Assembly: GCA_017623955.1 (NCBI GenBank)
Contig: JAGAOA010000041.1
Span: 1-8,512 of the forward strand
Length of the DNA: 8,512 nucleotides
Direction of reading: 5' to 3'
Source: Opitutales bacterium
GTDB taxonomy: Bacteria; Verrucomicrobiota; Verrucomicrobiae; Opitutales; CAG-312
Shown: piece after piece, positions 1 through 7,332 of the stretch
Layout of the letters: each line of letters begins with the position of its first letter
Position numbering within the stretch: position 1 is the first letter of the stretch
The notes under the pieces: generated by a model
The model's database searches: none
The model's input: only the letters and a program-made list of their open reading frames with translations
What the model was told of the DNA's origin: nothing
Made by a program: the position numbers and the translations under genes

Positions 1-35
1 AGTATTTGGCTCTTTAAAAATCTTATTATACGAAA

Positions 36-1757
36 ATGAAAAAATTATTTATATTAGCAACGTTAGCATCTACTACATTGTTTGGTAGAGAAGCAATTTG
101 GTATGGCGATGGTCCAGATAATATATGGCAGAATATGGAAAACTGGTGGACTTCTCCTGGTAAAACTGCCCATCCAGATTCGATTTCAGGTACAGGCGAT
201 GATACCGCAGGTAATTGCGTTGTTACTACGAAAGCACCAGCCAATTTAGTTTTGAACGGTAATGCAGAAGTTTCGCAGTTGCGTTTTGAATATGATACTT
301 CAATAGATTTAAATGATTATACTTTTACTCATGAGGCGTATGGTAGAAGTAATAGAAATCTTTTTCTTATTATTCAGAGCACTTATCATGCCAAGTTATC
401 AATGTTTGATGGTGATATTGTAACAAAAGACACTAAGGGCACTATAGTTGACTATTATACTAATCTAAATAAAGGTGCTGCTATTTTGGAAGTCGGTAAC
501 GGAACTGACAAAACTACATTTACTACATACGGTTCAAGTCAAGTTTATGGCGGAACAAAAGGTTCTCATCAAGCTGGCTTTATTGTACAGGCAAATGCAT
601 CTTATTCTACTGTAAAAACTTCCAATAAAGGTGACATATTGTTGGGAACAAACGCTGGTAATGCAAATATTCAAGCTGATATCTATGGTTCCGTTAAAGC
701 AGATGGTGCATTTACTTTGAAAAATGACGCTACTTTATACGTTCATGATGGCGGTTCGGTAGAAGCTGCTGGGCAGATTTCGCTTGATGGATATACGAGT
801 GTTGATGGTTCCATAACTGGAACGTCTGGAAACATTGTTTTTAATGCAAGTGCAGATATTAATGGGTCGGTGACTTCAGCTAATGCTATTCATTTTTTAG
901 CTACTGATACAAACGCATACACTTCTATTTCTGGAGCGGTAACTGCTGGTAAGGGTATTGAGGTTACTTCGGCTGGTAGTGTTTTTATAGATTCCACAGC
1001 CGTATTAAAATCTGGTAATGGTAATTATATCAGAATTGCGAGCGATGCTACTATAAATGGTACATTGAATTCGGCTAATGTAATAACCATATATGATGCA
1101 GATGTAACTATAAATGAATCTGCACAGTTAACTGCAATGTCTTTAGTTATTTATAGAGGTGCTGAGGTAACTATAAATAAAAAAATAAATGTTAATGGTT
1201 TGTTTATGTATGGCGATGATTCAAAAATTATCCTCAATGTAGTTGATGCAAAGTACAACGATACTGTTCGCACATTGCAGTTCCGCACTGATTCTAATAC
1301 AAAGACAAATAACTACAATATTGTTGAAGTTCGCAAAAGTAATGCTTTTAAAGGTATCAATTTTACTACAACATCGCAACAAGTTGAGTTTATTCTAAAT
1401 GGCACAGCAGAAAGTGGTAGAGCTTTGTTGGAGTTCGATAAACTTTTCTCAGGTGAAGATAGCAAATCTTCTATAAAACCAATTAGTGATCTTGGTGGAA
1501 CAAATTTAATTTACTTTACAAACTTTGAAAACGATACTGTTTGGTTTGGCGAAAAGTTTGATGAAGAAAAATACATAGGTTTCTTCCGTTTTGATGGCGA
1601 AGAAGTTTCTGCCGATATGATTGACTGGAAAGAAGCTACTATTCGTGGTACAAATGGTTATTATTTGAATTTAGTTTCAGTTCCAGAACCTGCTGAATAT
1701 GCAGTATTACTAGGCGCATTGGCTATCGCATTTGCAGTTTATCGCCGCAGAAAGTAA
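36..1757 (+). CDS. PEP-CTERM sorting domain protein with beta-helix-like repeats
   Basis: Predicted exported cell-surface or matrix protein of 573 residues; molecular function unknown. A signal peptide is visible at residues 1-17 (MKKLFILATLASTTLFG, Lys-Lys then a hydrophobic core). It is followed by a Trp/Asn-rich segment at about 20-38 (AIWYGDG, then W..NMENWW), like the W-x-G...NW opening of many secreted Verrucomicrobiota PEP-CTERM and autotransporter-like proteins. Residues about 209-401 form degenerate coils of 18-23 residues rich in Gly, Ser, Asn, Val and Ile, suggesting a right-handed beta-helix. Residues about 402-547 look like a mixed beta region. The C-terminus has VPEP at 549-552, a hydrophobic helix and an RRRK tail, the tripartite PEP-CTERM signal processed by an exosortase in known systems. 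The ATG at 36 is chosen because the signal peptide starts there; no Shine-Dalgarno is visible in the 35 bases before it. A terminator follows the stop. No enzyme motif was recognised; an adhesin, glycan-binding or structural role is inference. Confidence 0.88.
   Translation: MKKLFILATLASTTLFGREAIWYGDGPDNIWQNMENWWTSPGKTAHPDSISGTGDDTAGNCVVTTKAPANLVLNGNAEVSQLRFEYDTSIDLNDYTFTHEAYGRSNRNLFLIIQSTYHAKLSMFDGDIVTKDTKGTIVDYYTNLNKGAAILEVGNGTDKTTFTTYGSSQVYGGTKGSHQAGFIVQANASYSTVKTSNKGDILLGTNAGNANIQADIYGSVKADGAFTLKNDATLYVHDGGSVEAAGQISLDGYTSVDGSITGTSGNIVFNASADINGSVTSANAIHFLATDTNAYTSISGAVTAGKGIEVTSAGSVFIDSTAVLKSGNGNYIRIASDATINGTLNSANVITIYDADVTINESAQLTAMSLVIYRGAEVTINKKINVNGLFMYGDDSKIILNVVDAKYNDTVRTLQFRTDSNTKTNNYNIVEVRKSNAFKGINFTTTSQQVEFILNGTAESGRALLEFDKLFSGEDSKSSIKPISDLGGTNLIYFTNFENDTVWFGEKFDEEKYIGFFRFDGEEVSADMIDWKEATIRGTNGYYLNLVSVPEPAEYAVLLGALAIAFAVYRRRK
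660..1238 (+). repeat. Degenerate beta-helix-like coil repeats within the PEP-CTERM gene
   Basis: Residues about 209-401 of the first gene can be stacked into roughly nine units of 18-23 residues with a shared pattern: a small residue, Ile/Val, x, Gly/Asn, x, Val/Ile/Leu, a turn rich in Ser/Ala/Gly/Asn, then an Ile-x-Val/Ile/Phe strand. Examples are ADINGSVTSANAIHF, TSISGAVTAGKGIEV and ATINGTLNSANVITI. Some similarity survives in the DNA: ctataaat occurs at 1051, 1108 and 1171 (spacings 57 and 63 bases, or 19 and 21 codons), twice within the longer gtaactataaat. The period fits one coil of a parallel beta-helix. The alignment is by eye. Confidence 0.6.
1680..1754 (+). other. PEP-CTERM (exosortase) sorting signal
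   Basis: The last 25 codons of the first gene encode VPEP, a roughly 17-residue segment dominated by Ala, Leu, Ile and Val, and the basic tail YRRRK. This is the tripartite arrangement of the PEP-CTERM signal recognised by exosortases in Gram-negative bacteria. The Tyr before the Arg run and the E-Y after VPEPA resemble Opitutales-type versions. It implies an exosortase elsewhere in the genome. Confidence 0.88.
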
Positions 1758-1783
1758 CAGATAATTTGAACTTATAAATTTTT

Positions 1784-1812
1784 AAGGTGCTTTATTTTAA
1801 GCACCTTTTTTT
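1784..1812 (+). terminator. Intrinsic terminator after the PEP-CTERM gene
   Basis: A perfect 9-bp stem (AAGGTGCTT at 1784-1792 with AAGCACCTT at 1799-1807) encloses the 6-base loop TATTTT. The T run at 1806-1812 overlaps the end of the stem. It lies 26 bases after the stop of the first gene and 47 bases before the ATG chosen for the rhamnosidase-like gene. Confidence 0.85.
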
Positions 1813-1859
1813 GTAAAAAAACATTGCATGCAAATAAGGCAAAAGTAGAATATACCTAT

Positions 1860-4800
1860 ATGAATATTAGTTTATGCAGAATATTAATTTGTTCATTATT
1901 GTCTTTTGCAATATGCGGTTGTGGTGGGAATGAATGTAATTCGTCTATTTCAGAAAAAGATGTAGAAGAATTTAAAAATCCTAAAAAGAAAAACTATCCA
2001 GAAACATGGTTTCATTTCATTGGGGGAAATGTAGCTAAAAAAGGTATTACTGCCGATTTAGAAGCTATTGCATCGGCAAAGATATCAGGTATTCAATTCT
2101 TTCACGGCAAATTTGGAGGGAAATGGCCAAAGGTTGAAGAGGAAATTCAATGCTTGAGTCCACGTTGGGAAGAATTTTTGACATTCACAGCTGATGAATG
2201 CAAGCGTTTGGACTTGAGTTTTACTATGCAGAATTGTCCAGGATGGGCGATGTCAGGTGGACCATGGATTACTCCAGAAAAAGCTCAAAGAGCTTTGGTG
2301 TATTCGCGTACAGATACAAATAAGGCAATAGATAAAATTCTGCCAACGCCACGCACAACAAATGCACGTTCACAAATTAAGCAGAATGAAAAACAACGTG
2401 ATTACAAAGATATAGCAGTTTTGGCTTTCCCAACTCCAGAGGGCGATAGTGGTTCTCCGTTGAAAGTAAAACCATTAGGTTTTAATAAAAATGCAAAGTG
2501 GGATAGAATTTTCAATGGCAAAAATATGATGTTGCCAGCAGTCAAAAATGGTGAATGTAATTGGGTTACTGTTGAGTTGCCAAAAAATTCAGTATTGCGT
2601 ACACTTGAACTTCCGTCGGTTCAAAGTATGGGGCGTCCGTGGTGTTACGATTCAAAAGTAAAAATAAAGGTCATTGGAATTACAAAAGATGGCAAGGGTA
2701 GAGTGTTGGCAAATTTAACTGCACCAAGTTCAACGTGGCAAGATTTATCAACGTTTTCAATAGCTTGCAATGAGTTTGCAGATTGTACAAAAGTGCGTGT
2801 TGAATTTTCAAATCCATATGAAATATTGTTGAGTTATATGAAGTTTTATTCATCGGCACGCAAACATAATTACGAAAGCGATGCAGGTTGGGTTCTTCGT
2901 AAAATTGAGCGTTCAGCCGATGATGTTCTGCAATCGAAGAATGCGTACATAAAAGGTTCTGAAATTTTAGATATTTCAAAATATATGTCGGCAGATGGTC
3001 GCTTACAGTGGACTCCACCAACCTCACAAACTTGGACAATCTTGCGTATTGGTCATATCAATAAAGGTATGATAAATAAGCCTGCACCATTAGAGGCAAC
3101 AGGTTGGGAGTGTAACAAGCTTTCACCAGAGGGTGCCGATGCTCATTTTGCAGGCTACATAGGTAAACTTGCAAATGGGGCTTTGAAAGGAAAGAATTTG
3201 AAGCGTTTGTTGTTGGATAGCTGGGAGTGTAGAACGCAAACTTGGACAGCCAATATGGAAGCCGATTTTAAAGCTCATACAGGCTATGATGTTCGCAAGT
3301 GGTTACCTGCGGTTTTTGGCTATGTTGTAGATGATGTTGAAACAACTACAAAATTTTTGTACGACTGGCGTTCAAATATAGGTTCGCTCTTTAGCAAAAA
3401 TTTCTTCGGTAGAATGGCTGAATTAGCTAGAGAAAATAATCTTGAAGTTCTTTATGAAACTGCGGCAGGTGATGTTTTCCCTGCTGATATAATGGAGTAT
3501 TTTAAATATTCTGATACTCCTATGTGCGAGTTTTGGCAACCAATTACAGAAAGTTTTGTAGGTTCGCTCAATTTTAAGCCAATTAAACCGACTGCTTCGG
3601 CAGCTCGTTTGTATGGCAAAAAGCGTGTGGCTGCGGAATCGTTCACAAATATGAATTTGTCGTGGGACGATCACTGGCAAGCTTTACGCGATGTTGCAAA
3701 TGTCAATATGATTGAAGGTGTTTCGTATATAGTTTTTCATACATATACGCATAATCCACAAGTAAACTTCCTCAAGCCAGGAACATCGTTTGGACATAGT
3801 ATTGGTACGCCTTTCTTGCGTGGTCAGACTTGGTGGCATTTGATGCCTGAATTTACAACTTACTTTGCACGCACAACGCAAATGCTTGAACGTGGTAAAT
3901 CTGTTTCTGATATTCTTTGGTACTTGGGCGATGAACAAAATCACAAACCCGACCAACTCTATCCATTCCCTAAGGGTTTCAAGTACGATTATTGTAATCC
4001 TGATATATTGTTGAATAGACTCAGTGTCTGCAATGGCGAGTTGGTAACACCTGAAGGATTAACTTACAAGGCGTTGTGGTTACATGATAACAAGCGTATG
4101 CGTGTAGATACTCTCGAAAAAATCTTACGGTTGATTGAGCAAGGCGCAACTGTCATCGGCAATGCTCCGCAAGATATTGCAACGCTTAAAGGTGGCGAAA
4201 GTGCAAAGGCTCGTTTCGATTTGTTGGTAAAGAAAATTTGGGAGAAAAGTGGCGAAAATAAAATCGGTAAAGGCCGTGTAATTTCTGACACACCTTTAGA
4301 TGTCGCTATTGCAACTTTAAAATATAAGCCTCGTGTAGTTGCCGAAAAATTACCAATGTGGCTTTGCAGAAAGACATCGAATGCCGATATTTTCTTTGTT
4401 GCATCGCCTCATAAAAGTTCGTTCAAGGGGAATGTAAAATTTTTGTCGCCGTACAAAAATGCTGAAATATGGAATGCGATAACAGGTGAAGTTGAAGGAA
4501 TAGTTGCAAACCGTACCGGAGATTATATGTCGATAAATCTCAACTTGGCAAATGCAGAAAGCGTTTTTGTAGTCTTTAGAGACGATGCTAAAAAAACATT
4601 GCCAGCAAAAACTCTAAAAGAAAAAATAGAGCTAAAATCAGATTGGAATTTGTCGTTCCCTGATGGTTGGGGTGCTCCTAAATTATTGAAATTAGATTCT
4701 CTAAAAGCATGGAAGGATTTACCAATATCTGCTGAAGCTAAAGCATTTTCTGGTACGGCAACATATACAACTTCATTCAATTTAAAAGAAGTAAATAAGA

Positions 4801-5099
4801 ACGCTGATTACATCTTGAACTTGGGCAAAGTTGATATGGCAGCTAAGATTTTCTTGAATGGTAAAGAACTTGCTGTTGTGTGGTGCGAACCATTTACAGT
4901 GAAGTTAAACGATGCTTTGAAAAAAGGCGAGAATGAACTGAAAATTGAAGTTACAAGTACTTGGTTTAATCGTTTGGCTTACGATGCAAATCTGCCTGAA
5001 GCTCAACGCAAAACTTGGACAATTGCAGGTCCAAAACCAAAATCAGCATTGCGTGAAAGTGGTCTGTTAGGCGATGTAAGTATAGATATTCTTCTATAA
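1860..5099 (+). CDS. GH106-like alpha-L-rhamnosidase family lipoprotein
   Basis: Predicted glycoside hydrolase of 1079 residues, best matched to family GH106, whose known members remove alpha-L-rhamnose from plant and other polysaccharides. The ATG at 1860 is preferred over an in-frame TTG at 1824 because a lipoprotein signal starts there: a hydrophobic core, then ICGC with the lipid-accepting Cys at 21. Gly at +2 would allow outer-membrane localisation. The family's N-terminal block is recognisable near residues 47-85 (W..IGGN...KGITADLEA and GIQFFHG), followed by GGPWITPE. A beta-sandwich-like insertion spans about 180-365. The barrel has acidic motifs that fit the catalytic site: DSWE (Glu456), CEFW (Glu557) and AAESFT (Glu593). 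A flavodoxin/amidotransferase-like segment follows at about 680-780. The C-terminus (about 962-1079) is a GH2-type sugar-binding jelly roll (LNGKELAVVW...P, GENEL, NRLAYD). Length is normal for the family. Specificity is inferred; the catalytic Glu assignment is not proven. Confidence 0.85.
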   Translation: MNISLCRILICSLLSFAICGCGGNECNSSISEKDVEEFKNPKKKNYPETWFHFIGGNVAKKGITADLEAIASAKISGIQFFHGKFGGKWPKVEEEIQCLSPRWEEFLTFTADECKRLDLSFTMQNCPGWAMSGGPWITPEKAQRALVYSRTDTNKAIDKILPTPRTTNARSQIKQNEKQRDYKDIAVLAFPTPEGDSGSPLKVKPLGFNKNAKWDRIFNGKNMMLPAVKNGECNWVTVELPKNSVLRTLELPSVQSMGRPWCYDSKVKIKVIGITKDGKGRVLANLTAPSSTWQDLSTFSIACNEFADCTKVRVEFSNPYEILLSYMKFYSSARKHNYESDAGWVLRKIERSADDVLQSKNAYIKGSEILDISKYMSADGRLQWTPPTSQTWTILRIGHINKGMINKPAPLEATGWECNKLSPEGADAHFAGYIGKLANGALKGKNLKRLLLDSWECRTQTWTANMEADFKAHTGYDVRKWLPAVFGYVVDDVETTTKFLYDWRSNIGSLFSKNFFGRMAELARENNLEVLYETAAGDVFPADIMEYFKYSDTPMCEFWQPITESFVGSLNFKPIKPTASAARLYGKKRVAAESFTNMNLSWDDHWQALRDVANVNMIEGVSYIVFHTYTHNPQVNFLKPGTSFGHSIGTPFLRGQTWWHLMPEFTTYFARTTQMLERGKSVSDILWYLGDEQNHKPDQLYPFPKGFKYDYCNPDILLNRLSVCNGELVTPEGLTYKALWLHDNKRMRVDTLEKILRLIEQGATVIGNAPQDIATLKGGESAKARFDLLVKKIWEKSGENKIGKGRVISDTPLDVAIATLKYKPRVVAEKLPMWLCRKTSNADIFFVASPHKSSFKGNVKFLSPYKNAEIWNAITGEVEGIVANRTGDYMSINLNLANAESVFVVFRDDAKKTLPAKTLKEKIELKSDWNLSFPDGWGAPKLLKLDSLKAWKDLPISAEAKAFSGTATYTTSFNLKEVNKNADYILNLGKVDMAAKIFLNGKELAVVWCEPFTVKLNDALKKGENELKIEVTSTWFNRLAYDANLPEAQRKTWTIAGPKPKSALRESGLLGDVSIDILL

Positions 5100-5115
5100 T
5101 TTTTTACAAGAATTT

Positions 5116-5159
5116 AAAACGGTACCTTAAAAAATTAATTGAAGTGTACCGTTTTTTTT
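5116..5159 (+). terminator. Intrinsic terminator after the GH106-like gene
   Basis: A 10-bp stem (AAAACGGTAC at 5116-5125 with GTACCGTTTT at 5146-5155) is followed by a run of eight T at 5152-5159. The 20-base loop can extend the stem with CTT/AAG pairs (5126-5128 with 5142-5144) past a bulged T at 5145. The hairpin starts 16 bases after the upstream stop and leaves only 26 bases before the next ATG, so it also rules against the upstream in-frame start at 5144, which lies inside the hairpin. Confidence 0.87.
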
Positions 5160-5185
5160 ATTATTTATATAGCTTTAAAAATATT

Positions 5186-7276
5186 ATGAAAAAACAAATA
5201 AGTTTTCTTTTGCTATCAACAACAATCGCAATAGCTCAAATGCCTCTTGTAAATGAGAACTTTGATAATGGTTCGGTATCGGAAAATTTCCAAAAGTATT
5301 TTCATATAGATGTATCTAGAACATCGTTTGAAAATGGCAGAATGGTTTTAGATTATTCCGATTACGAGGGCGGTTGGGATAAAGCGTTGGCTTTCCCTAA
5401 AAAAAATAAGGCAAAGCTAATAGGTAAGTCTTATAAAATATCGTTCGATTATGAGATATTATCTCGCAATGGTGTCGGTTGGTGGACAATGGCTGTTCAA
5501 CGCAGAAAGGGCAGGGAAATAGTAAACGATTCTACAAATTATTTCGGCACATACGTTGGTCAAAAGGGAACTGCGATGGTTTTTTCTAATGCAAATCCAA
5601 CGATAGAAAAAGGCGAGTTTTTTCTTGCAGCACGAAAAACAAAATCAAAAATTGCAATCGACAATTTCAAAGTCGAAGAGGTACAAGTACAAGATTGGTT
5701 TTTTGAAAAAGACATTTTTTGGGGTATGAAACAAACTCCATTAAATGGAAATTTTATTTCGCAAAATTTACACTTGTTAAAATTGTCTAAAGAGGAATTT
5801 TTCCCGTTTGTAGATAAGTTTGGGCAGTTTAAGCACAAAGAATGGGCAAATAAAATTCATACTCAGGCAGATTTACAAAAACGAATTGAAGAAGAAAACG
5901 CATTCTATAAAAAAATTGGTGAAATCCCAAACAGAGATAAATATTTTGGTTATATAAATGAAAATTATAAATTTAAAGCTACTGGTCGTTTTAGAACTGA
6001 AAAAGTAAATGGTCGTTGGTTCTTTGTTACTCCAGAAGGAAATTTATTTTGGTCGTTTGGCGTAAATGCAGTAGGGCTTTATCAGCCATCGCCCATTTCT
6101 AAGCGTGAACACTTCTTTGAAGACATTGAAGGCAAAGAATTCATAAAGTTGTCGAAACAAACTCGTCTGATTTTCAAAGAACCTTACAATACTTTTGCTT
6201 TTGAAGAACGCAATATGATGTGGAAATATGGCAAAAATTGGCGTGATACATACTGGCAGGTAGCAGATACAAGAGCTAGATTGTGGGGCGTAAATACTTT
6301 TGGTGGTTGGGCTCAGCCATTTATTTCTAAGCATAGCAATGTGCCGTATGCAGAAATAACATCTGTACCTGTAAGCAAGGTTATTAAATCAAAGGCAAAA
6401 CTTTCGGCTTATTGGCGAGACGTTCCTGATTATTTTGACCCTATGTTTCGCAAGCGTGCAATGCGTCATTTTCAAAATATAAAATCGCGTTTTAATAAGC
6501 CCCATTGCATTGGTGTGTTTGTTGATAACGAACTTCCATGGCAAAGCGAAAATCTAAAACTTGCTAGAGGTATTTTGTGTGCAGGAAAAACACAGCCTTC
6601 CAAGATTAAATTTGCTGATGTTTTAAAAGCTAAATATGTATCGATTGAAAATTTAAATAAAGCATGGAATTCTTCTTACAAAGATTGGGAGGATTTTCTT
6701 GAAGTAGATACGTTTGTGCCTCAGACCAAAATGGGTGAAATCGATATGCTCAAAATTGAAGAATTGATGTACAGAGAATATTTTAGTGTGTGTCGTGACG
6801 GGTTGAAGGCTGCTGATGCTAATGTGCTATTTTTAGGTTGCAGATTTGCTTCTCATAACCCACTGGTTCGTAAAATTGCAACAGAGTATTGCTATTTAGT
6901 TTCGTACAACTGGTACAAGTTAAATACATCAGAATTAAAGCATCCTGAAGGTTCGGTAGATAAACCTATCATTGTAGGAGAATATCATTTCGGTAGTCAA
7001 GATAAGGGAACTTTCGGAGGTGGATTGCGTACGTGTAAAACTATGAATGAACGCATTGCTTTAAATAATGCGTATGTAAACAATGCTTTGAAAAATCCCA
7101 ATGTAATAGGCATTCATTGGTTCCGTTGGGCTGATCAAGTAACATCTGGACGTCAAAATGATGGCGAAAACTATGGTTGTGGTATGGTCGATATTTGCGA
7201 TACTCCTCATTACGACTTTGTAACAAGCTTGAGAAAACTATCAGAACAAATTTATGATGTTCGTCTGAACAATTAA
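5186..7276 (+). CDS. Secreted clan GH-A glycoside hydrolase, GH50/GH42-like (putative agarase/galactosidase)
   Basis: Predicted exported glycosidase of 696 residues. ATG 5186 is chosen because a signal peptide starts there (MKKQISFLLLSTTIAIA, likely cut before Gln18) and because an extension to 5144 would lie in the preceding terminator. Residues about 19-165 look like a beta-sandwich carbohydrate-binding-type domain (NENFDNG at the start, AIDNFKVEEV at the end). A linking block with FPFVDKFGQFKHKEW leads into the catalytic domain from about residue 266 (GRFRTEKVNGRWFFVTPEGNLFW). FVDNELPW offers Asn448-Glu449 as the clan GH-A acid/base, and IVGEYHFG offers Glu599 as the nucleophile, about 150 residues apart. 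LFLGCRFA, the HWFRWADQ segment at 644-651 and SGRQNDGEN are typical of proteins annotated as GH50-like beta-agarases or GH42-related enzymes. It is the third codirectional exported protein in a row and ends at a bidirectional terminator. The hydrolase call is firm; the exact family and substrate are not. Confidence 0.83.
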   Translation: MKKQISFLLLSTTIAIAQMPLVNENFDNGSVSENFQKYFHIDVSRTSFENGRMVLDYSDYEGGWDKALAFPKKNKAKLIGKSYKISFDYEILSRNGVGWWTMAVQRRKGREIVNDSTNYFGTYVGQKGTAMVFSNANPTIEKGEFFLAARKTKSKIAIDNFKVEEVQVQDWFFEKDIFWGMKQTPLNGNFISQNLHLLKLSKEEFFPFVDKFGQFKHKEWANKIHTQADLQKRIEEENAFYKKIGEIPNRDKYFGYINENYKFKATGRFRTEKVNGRWFFVTPEGNLFWSFGVNAVGLYQPSPISKREHFFEDIEGKEFIKLSKQTRLIFKEPYNTFAFEERNMMWKYGKNWRDTYWQVADTRARLWGVNTFGGWAQPFISKHSNVPYAEITSVPVSKVIKSKAKLSAYWRDVPDYFDPMFRKRAMRHFQNIKSRFNKPHCIGVFVDNELPWQSENLKLARGILCAGKTQPSKIKFADVLKAKYVSIENLNKAWNSSYKDWEDFLEVDTFVPQTKMGEIDMLKIEELMYREYFSVCRDGLKAADANVLFLGCRFASHNPLVRKIATEYCYLVSYNWYKLNTSELKHPEGSVDKPIIVGEYHFGSQDKGTFGGGLRTCKTMNERIALNNAYVNNALKNPNVIGIHWFRWADQVTSGRQNDGENYGCGMVDICDTPHYDFVTSLRKLSEQIYDVRLNN

Positions 7277-7296
7277 AAATGCTTTTTACAACAAAT

Positions 7297-7331
7297 AAAA
7301 ATGGGACGTTTTTTAGACATCCCATTTTTTT
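7297..7331. terminator. Bidirectional terminator between convergent genes
   Basis: The inverted repeat AAAAATGGGA (7297-7306) with TCCCATTTTT (7320-7329) encloses a 13-base loop. The plus strand has a T run at 7325-7331. The minus strand reads five T across 7301-7297 after its own GGGA/TCCC stem, so it can serve both the plus-strand glycosidase gene (stop at 7276) and the minus-strand transporter gene (stop TGA at 7335-7333). The transporter stop almost touches the hairpin. Confidence 0.82.
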
Positions 7332-7332
7332 A

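Noticed and set aside
660..1238. Tandem DNA repeat or CRISPR-like array
   Set aside because: The repeats are short, degenerate and in coding phase, with no conserved direct repeat or spacers; they reflect protein coil repeats.
1824..1851. Possible -35/-10 pair TTGCAT and TAGAAT with a 16-base spacer
   Set aside because: The match is weak in AT-rich DNA and would place the transcript start within a few bases of the ATG; not strong enough to list as a promoter.
1824..1859. In-frame TTG start giving a 12-residue N-terminal extension of the GH106-like protein
   Set aside because: The extension is polar and would bury the lipoprotein signal, whereas the ATG at 1860 begins a normal hydrophobic signal with a lipobox.
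2680..3039. Minus-strand open frame of 119 codons inside the GH106-like gene, and similar frames elsewhere
   Set aside because: No recognisable domain, no signal, and full overlap with well-supported plus-strand genes; these are shadow frames.
5144..5185. In-frame upstream start for the GH50/GH42-like protein
   Set aside because: It falls inside the terminator hairpin and would put 14 extra residues before a complete signal peptide starting at 5186.
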